A DNA stretch of 43,141 nt. Origin: Deltaproteobacteria bacterium. GTDB taxonomy: Bacteria > Desulfobacterota > Desulfobulbia > Desulfobulbales > Desulfocapsaceae. Where the stretch lies: positions 1 to 43,141 of the forward strand of contig PDQP01000012.1 of assembly GCA_002747805.1 (NCBI GenBank), given 5' to 3'. The first letter of the stretch is position 1. Each line of letters opens with the position of its first letter. Below, piece after piece: positions 17,208 to 26,210 of this stretch. Position numbers and translations under genes: made by a program. Below the pieces are notes generated by a model. The model was given only the letters and a program-made list of their open reading frames with translations. It had not been told where the DNA came from and searched no databases.

Positions 17208-18686
17208 CTAATAATTACTGCGGCGGATATTTTCTGTTGCTGCATTGATTGCACTGGACAGATTATTGATCTCCTCAACAATATTTGATAATTTTTCGGC
17301 AATTTCCTGGGTGGCAACCCGCTGATCGCCGATGGAAACGGCAATATTTTCAGAAGCCTTTTTAATATCCTGCATGGTGCCTTCAATGACGCCGATTGCA
17401 TCTGATGCCTGCTGCGATTTGTCCTGCAGGGATTCAATCTGTCCGGTAATCTCCCCGGTTGCAGTCGAGGTCTGGGAGGCAAGCTCTTTTACCTCTGAGG
17501 CAACTACGGCAAAACCCTTGCCCACCTCGCCCGCCCTAGCCGATTCTATGGTGGCGTTTAAGGCTAAAAGATCGGTCTGGGAGGCGATATTTTTAATCAA
17601 ATCCACCACGCTGCCAATCTGGCTGGCCGCCTTGCCCAGCGACAAAACCGTCCGATTGGCCTCGACCACCTGCTCAAAGGTGCTGGTGATGGATTGTACC
17701 GATTCGGCAACCTGCTTGTCCATCTCGGAAACCGAAATAGACAGCTCTTCCGCCGCCGAGGCAACAATCCCTGAACTCGAACTTGCTCGGCTGGCAATAT
17801 CTCCAACCCGGTCTTCCAGAGAAGCGGCTATTTCCACAATGTCCTGCAGGCGTTCTTCCTCTTTCTTTTGTGCGTCAATATCCACCAGCGAGCCGCAGGC
17901 ACGGGCCGCCTTGCCGTTTGCGTCCCTAGCGGTGCCGCCCAAGGCCCTGAACCATTTATAGCCCTCGTTTTTGGTCTTTAAGCGGTATTCAACATCGTAG
18001 GTGGTTCTGCCGCTCTGGTCTGCAAGGGCCTTACCGAAGGCGGCAAAGGTTTTTTCCACATCTTCGGGATGCAGGCGGTCTGACCACGACTGCATCAGAT
18101 CAGGAAAACCTGTTTTATCGTCTGGAGCAAAGCCCAGCAGGCACCGAAAACCGGATGACCATGACCACTTGCTTTTGGGATGGGCCGCATCCTCATCAAA
18201 TAAAATGGCGTCCCATAGGCCGACCCCGGCAAATTTCTCAATAAGTTCATACTGTTCGGTTATAATCTTCTGCTCATGAATATCTATCAGCGAGCCGCAG
18301 GCGTACTTATAATTTCCGGTATCGGTAACGCCGCCGACCGCCCGAAACCAGCGGTATTCGCCATTTTTGAGCATCAGCCGGTACTCCACATCATATTTGC
18401 CGTCTCCCTTGCCGCTCAAGGCCGCTGAAAATTTTTTGAAGGTATGCTCCTTGTCATCGGGATGCAGCCGATCCAGCCATGATTCAGCCCGGTCGGGAAA
18501 ACCGGCCAGATCATCTCCGGCAAAACCAACCAGCCTGCGGAACTCCGGCGACCAGTGCCAGCTATTGCGGTCAGATTTGGCATTATCGTCATAGAGTTTT
18601 GCACTCCATAAACCAACGCCGGCATGATTTTCCAGAATTTTCAGCAATACCCTGTCCTTCTGCAGCAAGATGTCCATGATGCTCAT
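17208..18686 (-). CDS. Soluble PAS-PAS methyl-accepting chemotaxis protein
   Basis: This 492-aa protein has two PAS domains of the PAS_3 type (about 10-125 and 130-265), recognisable by [13 protein letters not shown] and [13 protein letters not shown] and by the paired EYRL and YRWFRA/YKWFRA stretches. A chemoreceptor signalling domain follows (about 280-480). Its hairpin tip is [20 protein letters not shown], then [15 protein letters not shown], which binds CheA/CheW. No membrane segment and no HAMP domain are present, so it should be cytoplasmic and sense an internal ligand, redox state or cofactor. I start it at 18686 because GGGAAGGA lies just upstream; an in-frame ATG 36 bases earlier has no such site. 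It heads the run containing the dehydrogenase and phn genes. Confidence 0.9.
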   Translation of the reverse strand: MSIMDILLQKDRVLLKILENHAGVGLWSAKLYDDNAKSDRNSWHWSPEFRRLVGFAGDDLAGFPDRAESWLDRLHPDDKEHTFKKFSAALSGKGDGKYDVEYRLMLKNGEYRWFRAVGGVTDTGNYKYACGSLIDIHEQKIITEQYELIEKFAGVGLWDAILFDEDAAHPKSKWSWSSGFRCLLGFAPDDKTGFPDLMQSWSDRLHPEDVEKTFAAFGKALADQSGRTTYDVEYRLKTKNEGYKWFRALGGTARDANGKAARACGSLVDIDAQKKEEERLQDIVEIAASLEDRVGDIASRASSSSGIVASAAEELSISVSEMDKQVAESVQSITSTFEQVVEANRTVLSLGKAASQIGSVVDLIKNIASQTDLLALNATIESARAGEVGKGFAVVASEVKELASQTSTATGEITGQIESLQDKSQQASDAIGVIEGTMQDIKKASENIAVSIGDQRVATQEIAEKLSNIVEEINNLSSAINAATENIRRSNY

Positions 18687-18842
18687 TGTCCTTCCCTCGG
18701 TTAAGTTTCCTGATACATTCATAGCGTTTCAAGCCGGAGCATACTACCAGTTCAAAATAATTTGGTCAGCAATAATTTCGGTGAACCTGAAAAAAGAATC
18801 AGGACCTTGACGGAAGCAGGCAAGGCTAAGTTATTTTATCCA

Positions 18843-18871
18843 TTGATTGCAATTTCAAACTTAAGTATTAT
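18843..18871 (+). promoter_or_regulatory. Candidate promoter for clpS-clpA
   Basis: TTGATT (18843-18848) and TATTAT (18866-18871, five of six matches) are separated by 17 bases, about 50 bases before the clpS start. The 234-base gap between the divergent chemotaxis and clpS genes holds no other clear feature besides a short CCTTG/CAAGG stem. Confidence 0.45.
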
Positions 18872-18920
18872 TCTTGCAAACCAACGAAAATCGGATTTAC
18901 TCTAAGGATGCAAATAGAAA

Positions 18921-19235
18921 ATGGCTGACGATAAGATAGTGCCGGAAGGTGATGTTGCCCTGGCCGAGGAGATTGAGGTCAGGGAACCTTCCATGTACAA
19001 GGTGCTTCTGCATAATGACGATTACACCACCATGGAGTTTGTGGTCTCGGTTCTGGAAGATATTTTCCAGAAAAATAATGAAGAGGCAACCAGAATCATG
19101 CTCAACGTCCATGAACAGGGGGTTGGTATCGCTGGAATTTACACCTACGAGATATGCGAAACCAAGATAAGCATGGTTCACGAGCTGGCCGAAAAGCATG
19201 AATTTCCCCTGCGGTGTTCCATGGAGGCCGTCTAG
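18921..19235 (+). CDS. clpS: ClpS, N-end-rule adaptor of the ClpAP protease
   Basis: This 104-aa adaptor delivers proteins with destabilising N-terminal residues to ClpA. A flexible acidic N-terminus of about 25 residues leads into the folded core. The core has YKVLLHNDDYTTMEFVVSVL (ligand pocket with the conserved NDD and Met) and HEQGVGIAGIYTYEICETK (His-containing loop). All hallmark residues are present. The gene lies 35 bases upstream of clpA, the usual arrangement. Confidence 0.97.
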   Translation: MADDKIVPEGDVALAEEIEVREPSMYKVLLHNDDYTTMEFVVSVLEDIFQKNNEEATRIMLNVHEQGVGIAGIYTYEICETKISMVHELAEKHEFPLRCSMEAV

Positions 19236-19270
19236 CCGGAAGCAGTACCACCTAAATAAGAGAGTTTGGC

Positions 19271-21535
19271 ATGTTGACAAAGACTTTGGAAATGGCCTTG
19301 ATCAGGGCGATACGGGAAGCAAAAAATAAAAAGCACGAATATGTAACGGTGGAGCATATGCTCTATGGTCTGCTTGATGATGAATTGACCAGCCATATCA
19401 TCAGCGAGTGCGGCGGCTCTATTGACGGCCTGAAAACCAGACTTGAAAATTTTTTGTCGGTAAATGTGCCCAGAGCGGTCTCTGGAAGGCTGGAAGAACC
19501 GACCCAGACCCTGGCCTTTAACCGCGTGCTGCAGCGGGCAGTGGCCCATGTTCAGAGTTGCGGCAAAAAACAGGTGGACAGCAGCGATGTGCTGATCTCG
19601 ATTTTTTCGGAGGCAGAATCCCATGCCGTATATTTTTTGGGTTCCATCGGCATCGGGCGGATGGCGGTGGTCAATTTTGTCTCCCATGAAATGACGGCGG
19701 ATAACCTGCAAAAGGAGCCTTTGAGCAAGCCGCCTGATGCTGATCCAAATGCCAAACCTGCGGCCAAGCCGGACAAGGTACTGGAGGATTTTACCACCAA
19801 TCTGACCAAGGCGGCCGCTGAGGGCAGGCTGGATCCCCTGATTGGCCGCGAGGCGGAAATAGACCGGATTATGCAGGTACTATGCCGAAGAAAAAAGAAT
19901 AATCCCCTGCTGGTCGGAGAACCCGGGGTCGGCAAAACCGCCATGGCCGAAGGATTGGCCCTGCTTATCCATGAAGATAAGGCTGCCAGACAAAAAGAGG
20001 AGAAACCGCTGGTGCCTTCTCTGGTGCAGGATACCGAGATATTTCTGCTTGATATGGGTCTGCTGGTGGCCGGCACCAAATACCGCGGCGATTTTGAAAA
20101 AAGGCTGAAAGGGGTGATCGGGGCCATCGGCAAACGGGAGCGGGCCATCCTCTTTATTGATGAAATTCATACCATTGTCGGGGCCGGTGCCACCAGCGGC
20201 GGTTCAATGGATGCCTCAAATCTGCTGAAACCGGCCCTTCAGTCCGGCAGCCTGCGGTGCATAGGCTCCACCACCTACGATGAATATAAAAACCAGATCG
20301 AAAAAGACCGGGCCTTGTCCAGGCGGTTTCAGAAGATTGATATAGAAGAACCATCGGTGGGCGATACCCATGCCATCCTAAAGGGCCTGCAGGACAAATA
20401 CGAGAGCCACCATGATATCAAATATTCCAAGACTTCGCTCAAAGCCATTGCCGAGCTTTCTGCCAGATATATCAATGACCGCTATCTGCCGGATAAGGCC
20501 ATTGATGTAATGGATGAGGTCGGCTCCTTTTTCAGGTTGAGGGGCAGGAGCAAGCAGTTGGTCAAGGTCAGCGATGTGGAGCGGGTGGTTTCCAAGATAG
20601 CTCGGGTACCGGCCAGAAGTTCTGCCGCCGCCGATCAGGATTTGCTGATGAACCTGGAAGAGCGGCTGCGTTCGGTTATCTTCGGTCAGGACGAGGCGGT
20701 GGAGGCGGTGGTCAAGGCGGTAAAACGCTCGCGTGCCGGGCTGGGCAGTCCCAATTCTCCCACCGGCAGCTTTCTTTTTGCCGGGCCGACCGGCGTTGGT
20801 AAAACCGAGGTGGCCAGACAGCTTGCCGAGAAATTATCCGTCCATTTTGAGCGGTTTGATATGAGTGAATATATGGAGAAACACGCCGTAGCTAGATTGA
20901 TCGGCGCCCCGCCCGGTTATGTCGGCTTTGAACAGGGCGGCCTGTTGACCGATGCCATCCGTAAGCATCCCTATTCGGTGCTGCTGCTGGATGAAATAGA
21001 AAAGGCGCATCCCGATATTTTCTCCATCCTGCTGCAGGTGATGGATCACTCCACCCTGACGGATAATTCCGGCAGAAAGGCGGATTTCAGAAATGTAATC
21101 GTTATTATGACCACCAATGCTGGAGCTAGGGAGATGGCGGCCAAGGCCATTGGTTTTGTCGGCAGCAGCAAGGGTAAGGATAAGACGGTGATCAACAAGC
21201 TGTTTTCCCCCGAATTTAGAAACCGGCTTGATGCGGTGATCTCTTTTGGTAATCTGGCCAGCGGGGCCATGGAAAAGATTGTGGATAAGCTGATTACCGA
21301 ACTGGAAGGCCAGCTTGCCGAGAAAAAAATCACCATCACCCTGACCGCCGAGGCCAAGAAATGGCTGGCGGTAAAGGGCTATGACCATGATTACGGGGCA
21401 AGGCCGCTTTCCCGCCTGATCAGAAAGGAAATCGGTGACGTGCTTACCGAGGAGATTTTATTCGGCAGCCTGAGCAAGGGCGGCGGGGCAAGGGTGGATT
21501 TAGAAGATGATAAGCTGACTTTCAGCTATAACTAA
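19271..21535 (+). CDS. clpA: ClpA, ATPase subunit of the ClpAP protease
   Basis: This 754-aa AAA+ unfoldase has a Clp N-domain (1-145) and a linker. The first ATPase module has Walker A GEPGVGKT (216-223) and Walker B ILFIDE (293-298). The second has Walker A GPTGVGKT (505-512) and Walker B LLLDEIEKAH (571-580). The ClpP-docking tripeptide is IGF at 627-629. The absence of a ClpB-type middle coiled coil and the neighbouring clpS identify it as ClpA. Length is normal (E. coli ClpA has 758 residues). No clpP is in the window. Confidence 0.97.
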   Translation: MLTKTLEMALIRAIREAKNKKHEYVTVEHMLYGLLDDELTSHIISECGGSIDGLKTRLENFLSVNVPRAVSGRLEEPTQTLAFNRVLQRAVAHVQSCGKKQVDSSDVLISIFSEAESHAVYFLGSIGIGRMAVVNFVSHEMTADNLQKEPLSKPPDADPNAKPAAKPDKVLEDFTTNLTKAAAEGRLDPLIGREAEIDRIMQVLCRRKKNNPLLVGEPGVGKTAMAEGLALLIHEDKAARQKEEKPLVPSLVQDTEIFLLDMGLLVAGTKYRGDFEKRLKGVIGAIGKRERAILFIDEIHTIVGAGATSGGSMDASNLLKPALQSGSLRCIGSTTYDEYKNQIEKDRALSRRFQKIDIEEPSVGDTHAILKGLQDKYESHHDIKYSKTSLKAIAELSARYINDRYLPDKAIDVMDEVGSFFRLRGRSKQLVKVSDVERVVSKIARVPARSSAAADQDLLMNLEERLRSVIFGQDEAVEAVVKAVKRSRAGLGSPNSPTGSFLFAGPTGVGKTEVARQLAEKLSVHFERFDMSEYMEKHAVARLIGAPPGYVGFEQGGLLTDAIRKHPYSVLLLDEIEKAHPDIFSILLQVMDHSTLTDNSGRKADFRNVIVIMTTNAGAREMAAKAIGFVGSSKGKDKTVINKLFSPEFRNRLDAVISFGNLASGAMEKIVDKLITELEGQLAEKKITITLTAEAKKWLAVKGYDHDYGARPLSRLIRKEIGDVLTEEILFGSLSKGGGARVDLEDDKLTFSYN

Positions 21536-21544
21536 GGAGGCCAA

Positions 21545-21886
21545 ATGGATAACTGTTTATTTTGCAAAATCATCGCCGGGGAAATTCCGGCCGAAAAACT
21601 TTATGAAGATGATGAGATGCTGGCCTTTAAGGACATTGCCCCTCAGGCGCCGACTCATTTTCTGGTCATCCCCAAAAAGCATATTTCCGGTCTTAATAAA
21701 CTTGAAGAGCAGGATGAAATGCTGATGGGTAAACTGGTTCGGACGGCGGCTAAACTGGCCGGGGAGCAGGGCGTGGGTGATGATTTCAGAACCGTGGTTA
21801 ATACTGGTTCTGGGGCCGGACAGACCGTATTTCATATACACGTTCATATCCTTGGCGGCCGTAATATGCTGTGGCCTCCGGGCTAG
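21545..21886 (+). CDS. hinT: HIT-family purine nucleoside phosphoramidase (HinT-like)
   Basis: This 113-aa protein has the histidine-triad motif HIHVHIL (97-103) and the N-terminal CLFCKIIAGEIPA typical of HinT/PKCI-type hydrolases, which cleave adenosine phosphoramidates and acyl-adenylates. Its start has an excellent site (AAGGAGG) 9 bases after the clpA stop, so it is cotranscribed with clpSA. A large hairpin follows the gene. Confidence 0.95.
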   Translation: MDNCLFCKIIAGEIPAEKLYEDDEMLAFKDIAPQAPTHFLVIPKKHISGLNKLEEQDEMLMGKLVRTAAKLAGEQGVGDDFRTVVNTGSGAGQTVFHIHVHILGGRNMLWPPG

Positions 21887-21900
21887 AAGCCAGCTTAACC

Positions 21901-21949
21901 TTTCGCGTATTTCGCGGTTAAAAATTATGGAACCGCGAAATACGCGAAA
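21901..21949 (+). terminator. Long perfect hairpin after the clpSA-hinT operon
   Basis: A 19-base perfect inverted repeat (arms 21901-21919 and 21931-21949, core TTTCGCGTATTTCGCGG) surrounds an 11-base loop. A further copy of the TACGCGAAA motif and a run of six T (21960-21966) follow. It probably ends the clpSA-hinT transcript. The internally repetitive CGCGAAATA motif also looks like a dispersed genomic repeat rather than a simple terminator. Confidence 0.65.
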
Positions 21950-22014
21950 TACGCGAAAATTTTTTATATATAAAAGTTTGCCGGAAAAAGGCGGAAAGCG
22001 GCCTGGAGGAAGGG

Positions 22015-23547
22015 ATGTTACTGCATCACTGTTTTATAGATAGTGCCAAGAAACGGGGGGATAAACTTGCCATCCACGATCATTCAACTAATAAATTACT
22101 AAGTTATAACAAAGCGTTAATTGCTGCATTCATCCTGACCTCCATCATCAAAAGGATGGATCGGGGCTTTATCGGCATTATGATTCCTCTTTCGGCCGGA
22201 TGCATTCTGACCAAACTTGCGGTGATGATGGCCGGGCGGATTCCGGTAATGATAAATTACTCCACCGGAGCGGAGCAAAATGCCCGTTATGCCCAAAAAA
22301 AATGTGATTTCAAAACCATTATAACCTCCAGGGCCCTGCTGGAAAAGATCGATTGTCCCCATGTTGACGGCATGGTTTATATAGAAGATCTGATGGACGG
22401 CATCAGCGGATTTGCCAAAATCAAGGCCGCCATTAAGGCCAAACTTCCGGCAAAAATTCTGAAAAAACTGGTTCACAGTCCGGACGAAAACGACACAGCG
22501 GTCATCCTTTTTACCAGCGGCAGCGAAAAAGATCCCAAGGCCGTGCAGTTAAGTCATAAAAATATTTATACCAACGTCAAGGACGCTTCGGTTTTTTTCC
22601 ACTTTGAGCCGGACAACATTTTTTTATGTACCCTGCCGTATTTTCATGTTTTCGGCTTGACCATCAATCTTTGGATTCCGGTTTTTCACGGCATGACCAT
22701 GCTTACCTATGCAAATCCCCTTGATTTTGCCAAGGTATGCTCCATCGTTAGAGATGGTCAGGCAACCTTTATGGTTGGAACGCCCAGTTTTTTATGGGGA
22801 TATTTGCGTAAATCACAACCGGGAGATTTCGATTCACTGAAAATTGCCCTGGCTGGGGCCGATAAATGCCCGGATTCGCTGCGGGATGCCTTTATGGAAA
22901 AACACGGCATCATCCTGTATGAGGGTTATGGTGCCACAGAATGTTCGCCGGTAATTTCCGCCAACTGCCCGGCCCACAATACCCCGGGCAGTGTCGGCCG
23001 GCCCTTTCCAAGTGTGCAGGTCAGGATTGAAAATTATGAAACCGGCGAGGAGTGTAAGCCTGGCGAGGACGGCAGAATCCTGGTCAAGGGAGATAATGTA
23101 ATGACCGGTTATTTCAACGATTTTGAACAAACCTCACTGCATATCCGCCAGGGCTGGTATGATACTGGCGACATGGGCAATATAGATGAAAATGGTTTTT
23201 TATGGCATGTCGGACGGTTGAAACGCTTTGTCAAGATTGGCGGCGAGATGGTTTCCATGGTGAAAATAGAGGATGTGCTGGAGCAGTTTCTGCCCGATAA
23301 TGCCCTTTGCTGCGTGGTAGAGGTTCCCGATGCCACCAAGGGTGCCAAGATTATCGCCGTGGTTACCTGTCAGCTTGATGAAAAGGAAGTGCTGAAAAAT
23401 ATGGCCAGGCATCTGCCCAAGATTGCCCTGCCCAAGCAGTTTATGCTGATGGAAGATTTACCCAAAATGGGCAGCGGCAAGATAGATTTCAGAGCCATTA
23501 CCGAAATGGCAAGAAAGCAGATCAATGATGAAAAACAGGAAAAATAA
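22015..23547 (+). CDS. AMP-forming acyl-ACP/acyl-CoA synthetase, Aas ligase-domain type
   Basis: This 510-aa adenylate-forming enzyme activates a fatty acid and transfers it to ACP or CoA. It shows the P-loop-like motif TSGSEKDPKAV (167-177), YGATECSPVI (305-314) and WYDTGDMG (381-388). Further on are the hinge GRLKRFVKIGGEMV (about 397-410) and the C-terminal catalytic Lys in MGSGKIDF. The TSGSE form and the overall pattern resemble the synthetase half of E. coli Aas. The N-terminal PlsC acyltransferase half is absent, so this is a stand-alone ligase, perhaps for fatty-acid recycling. Start supported by GGAGGAAGGG. Confidence 0.88.
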   Translation: MLLHHCFIDSAKKRGDKLAIHDHSTNKLLSYNKALIAAFILTSIIKRMDRGFIGIMIPLSAGCILTKLAVMMAGRIPVMINYSTGAEQNARYAQKKCDFKTIITSRALLEKIDCPHVDGMVYIEDLMDGISGFAKIKAAIKAKLPAKILKKLVHSPDENDTAVILFTSGSEKDPKAVQLSHKNIYTNVKDASVFFHFEPDNIFLCTLPYFHVFGLTINLWIPVFHGMTMLTYANPLDFAKVCSIVRDGQATFMVGTPSFLWGYLRKSQPGDFDSLKIALAGADKCPDSLRDAFMEKHGIILYEGYGATECSPVISANCPAHNTPGSVGRPFPSVQVRIENYETGEECKPGEDGRILVKGDNVMTGYFNDFEQTSLHIRQGWYDTGDMGNIDENGFLWHVGRLKRFVKIGGEMVSMVKIEDVLEQFLPDNALCCVVEVPDATKGAKIIAVVTCQLDEKEVLKNMARHLPKIALPKQFMLMEDLPKMGSGKIDFRAITEMARKQINDEKQEK

Positions 23548-23571
23548 TTTTTCATTAAACCCCGCTTGATC

Positions 23572-24372
23572 ATGCCGCCGCTCAAAGCAAATAAAATTTC
23601 AGCCATATTCCGCAGCCAGATTTTTGATCTGGCGATGTTTGTGCTGCTGGTTGCGGTGCTTGTTTATCTGGCCGTGAAAAGTGCCGGAAATATCGGTTAT
23701 TACTGGCAGTGGTATCAGGTGCCGCCCCTGATTTGTTCCTTTGGAGAAAACGGTTTTCAGGCCGGCCCCTTGCTGGACGGCTTGCTGGTAACCCTGAAAA
23801 TATCTGCCATCAGCCTGTTTTTTTCCTCTCTTATCGGTATCATAGCTGCCTTGATGAGGCTTTCTCAGTCGGCGGTAGCCTGCCTTCTGTCCCGCTTATA
23901 TCTTGAATTGATCCGCAATACGCCCCTCTTGATCCAGATTTTTTTTATTTATTTTGTTTTGGGGCCGGTCATAGGGCTTGGCCGTTTTGCCTCGGCGGTA
24001 CTTGCTCTTAGCCTGTTTGAGGGGGCCTATACCTCGGAAATTCTTCGTTCCGGTATTCTTGCCATACCAAAAGGTCAGTACGAGGCGGCAGACAGTCTTG
24101 GACTTGGCAAATTAAGCACCTACAGATATATTATTCTCCCCCAGGCCATACGAAAAACCCTGCCGCCTTTGATTAGTCAGGCCGTTTCGCTGGTCAAGGA
24201 CTCGGCTCTGGTCTCGACCATTGCCATCTACGACCTGACCATGCAGGCACAGGCCCTGACCATTGAGACCTTTCTGACCTTTGAAATATGGTTTACCGTG
24301 GCTTTGATCTACCTTTTTATTACGGTGTTACTTTCCATGACCATCTCTTTAGTGGAAAGATGGCTTGGATAA
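23572..24372 (+). CDS. Polar amino-acid-type ABC transporter permease
   Basis: This 266-aa protein is a HisM/GlnP-type permease. It has membrane segments at about 20-40, 75-105 and beyond, the signature ELIRNTPLLIQIFFIYF, and the coupling loop EAADSLGLGKLSTYRYIILPQA. The ATG at 23572 is preferred over a TTG two codons upstream. It begins 24 bases after the acyl ligase gene and is followed by a binding protein and a second permease, so the three form one importer. No ATPase gene is present here. Confidence 0.92.
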   Translation: MPPLKANKISAIFRSQIFDLAMFVLLVAVLVYLAVKSAGNIGYYWQWYQVPPLICSFGENGFQAGPLLDGLLVTLKISAISLFFSSLIGIIAALMRLSQSAVACLLSRLYLELIRNTPLLIQIFFIYFVLGPVIGLGRFASAVLALSLFEGAYTSEILRSGILAIPKGQYEAADSLGLGKLSTYRYIILPQAIRKTLPPLISQAVSLVKDSALVSTIAIYDLTMQAQALTIETFLTFEIWFTVALIYLFITVLLSMTISLVERWLG

Positions 24373-24415
24373 GCTGGTATATAACTTTTATCAATCAATA
24401 TTTATGGAGGAACCC

Positions 24416-25252
24416 ATGCAGCAAACCGAAAAAAAATTTTTCATCCCGCTTATGCTTTTTATCTTGCTTTTTGCAAGCCCCGGCCTGATTGCGGCCCAAT
24501 CCGTTCAGCAGCAACTGGTGCAGGAAAGCACCATCGCCCAGATTCAGAAACGGGGGGTAATGAGGGTGGGGATGGACACCTTTTTGCCCTGGGCAATGAA
24601 GGACAAAAACGGCAACTATATCGGCTTTGAGATTGATGTGGCCAAAAAAATAGCGGCGGATATTGGCGTCAAGGTGGAATTTGTGCCCACCAAATGGGCC
24701 GGCATTATCCCGGCCCTGCTGACCGGCAAGTTTGATGTAATTATCGGCGGTATGGGCATTTTGCCCAAACGGGCATTAAAGGTAAATTTTACCCAGCCCT
24801 ATGAATATTCCGGTATGTCAATTGTGGCCAGCAAGGAAAAGGCCGCAGGTTTTACCACCCTTGAGCAGTTTAACCACGAAAAGGTAGAAATTGCCTGCAA
24901 GCTGGGCACCAGTGCTGCCGCTGCCGCCAAAAAATTTTTTCCCAAGGCCAAATTGAGGATGTTTGATGACGAGGCCCAAACCTATCAGGAGCTTCGTAAC
25001 GGCAATGTCCACGCGGTGGTCGGCTCGGCACCCCGCCCGGCCTTTGAGTCAATTGAGTACAGCGATAAGCTCTTTATGCCGGTAAAAGAAACTTTTACCA
25101 AGGAGCCGCTTGGTTTTGCCATCCGCAAGGGAGATCCGGATACCCTGGCCTTTTTCAATAGCTGGATTACCGGGGCCTGGCAGAGCGGCTGGCTGGAAGA
25201 GCGTCATAATTACTGGTTCAACACCAGAGACTGGGAAGAACTAATCAAATAG
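24416..25252 (+). CDS. Amino-acid-type ABC transporter substrate-binding protein
   Basis: This 278-aa periplasmic protein of the bacterial solute-binding family 3 starts with a signal peptide (MQQTEKKFFIPLMLFILL, cleaved near LIAAQS). The core shows RVGMDTFLPWAMKDKNGNYIGFEIDVAKKIA, the ligand-binding FDVIIGGMGILPKRA and a late NGNVHAVVGS. The start is fixed by GGAGG at 24406-24410; a frame extension upstream is not used. The family binds polar amino acids or opines; the ligand cannot be stated. Confidence 0.92.
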   Translation: MQQTEKKFFIPLMLFILLFASPGLIAAQSVQQQLVQESTIAQIQKRGVMRVGMDTFLPWAMKDKNGNYIGFEIDVAKKIAADIGVKVEFVPTKWAGIIPALLTGKFDVIIGGMGILPKRALKVNFTQPYEYSGMSIVASKEKAAGFTTLEQFNHEKVEIACKLGTSAAAAAKKFFPKAKLRMFDDEAQTYQELRNGNVHAVVGSAPRPAFESIEYSDKLFMPVKETFTKEPLGFAIRKGDPDTLAFFNSWITGAWQSGWLEERHNYWFNTRDWEELIK

Positions 25253-25295
25253 CGGTTCAAAACTTATTCGGCAGGCAGATGCTTGCCGGAAACCT

Positions 25296-26183
25296 ATGAC
25301 TAAACGATTTACAAGGCTGGATATGGCGGTGCTGCTGTTTGCCGCCGCCGCCGCTGCCTTTATTATATACCGCCTGTTTTTCGCCCTGGAATATAACTGG
25401 AACTGGTCGGTCATTCCGGCCTATATGTTCCGTTTTGATCAGGAAACCGGCAGTTGGCAGATGAATATGCTGATGCAGGGGCTGATGACCACCATCAAAC
25501 TCAGCATCTGGGGAACCCTGTTTGCCGCCGTATTCGGTATGTGGATGGGCCTTATGCGAACCTCGCCTCGGCTATTTAATCGGCTGGTCGGCACCTCTTA
25601 TGTGGAAATAATCAGGAACCTGCCGCCGCTGGTACTGGTGTTTATCTTCTATTTTTTTGTCAGTGATCAGCTAATGCCCCTTTTGGGCGTGGAAGATTTT
25701 TTCCGCTCGCTGCCGCCGGATCGGCAAAGATATATATCGCTTTTGCTGACAGATAGCAGGCAGATAACACCATTTTTGTCCGGGGTGATTACCATTGGTC
25801 TTTTTCAGGGGGCATATATCACCGAGATTGTCAGGGGCGGCATCCAGTCCATCCCCTCTGGTCAGTGGGAGGCATCAGCCGCCTCGGGCCTTGGCAGATG
25901 GCAGCAGATGCGGCTGGTTATTCTCCCCCAGGCGGCCAGAATCATGCTGCCGCCGCTGGCCAATGAATTTATCAATACCATAAAATATTCATCCATTGTT
26001 TCCATTATTTCCATCCAGGAACTGACTTTTCAAGGCTCACAGGTGATGGCCTCGACCCAGGTTACCCTTGAGATCTGGATAACCATAACCCTGATCTATC
26101 TGGTGCTGTGTTTTTCGCTTTCCCTGCTGGTCGGGTGGCTTGAGCGGAAAACCGCATCCGGCGGGAAGGCTGCTGCCTGCTGA
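25296..26183 (+). CDS. Second polar amino-acid-type ABC transporter permease
   Basis: This 295-aa permease pairs with the one at 23572-24372. It shows EIIRNLPPLVLVFIFYFF and the coupling loop EASAASGLGRWQQMRLVILPQA. An insert of about 40 residues (SDQLMPLLGVEDFFRSLPPD and onward) between membrane segments makes it longer than the usual 220-230 residues. It is followed after 27 bases by nikR. Confidence 0.92.
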   Translation: MTKRFTRLDMAVLLFAAAAAAFIIYRLFFALEYNWNWSVIPAYMFRFDQETGSWQMNMLMQGLMTTIKLSIWGTLFAAVFGMWMGLMRTSPRLFNRLVGTSYVEIIRNLPPLVLVFIFYFFVSDQLMPLLGVEDFFRSLPPDRQRYISLLLTDSRQITPFLSGVITIGLFQGAYITEIVRGGIQSIPSGQWEASAASGLGRWQQMRLVILPQAARIMLPPLANEFINTIKYSSIVSIISIQELTFQGSQVMASTQVTLEIWITITLIYLVLCFSLSLLVGWLERKTASGGKAAAC

Positions 26184-26210
26184 CTAACCGAACAATAATA
26201 AGGTGAAAAA

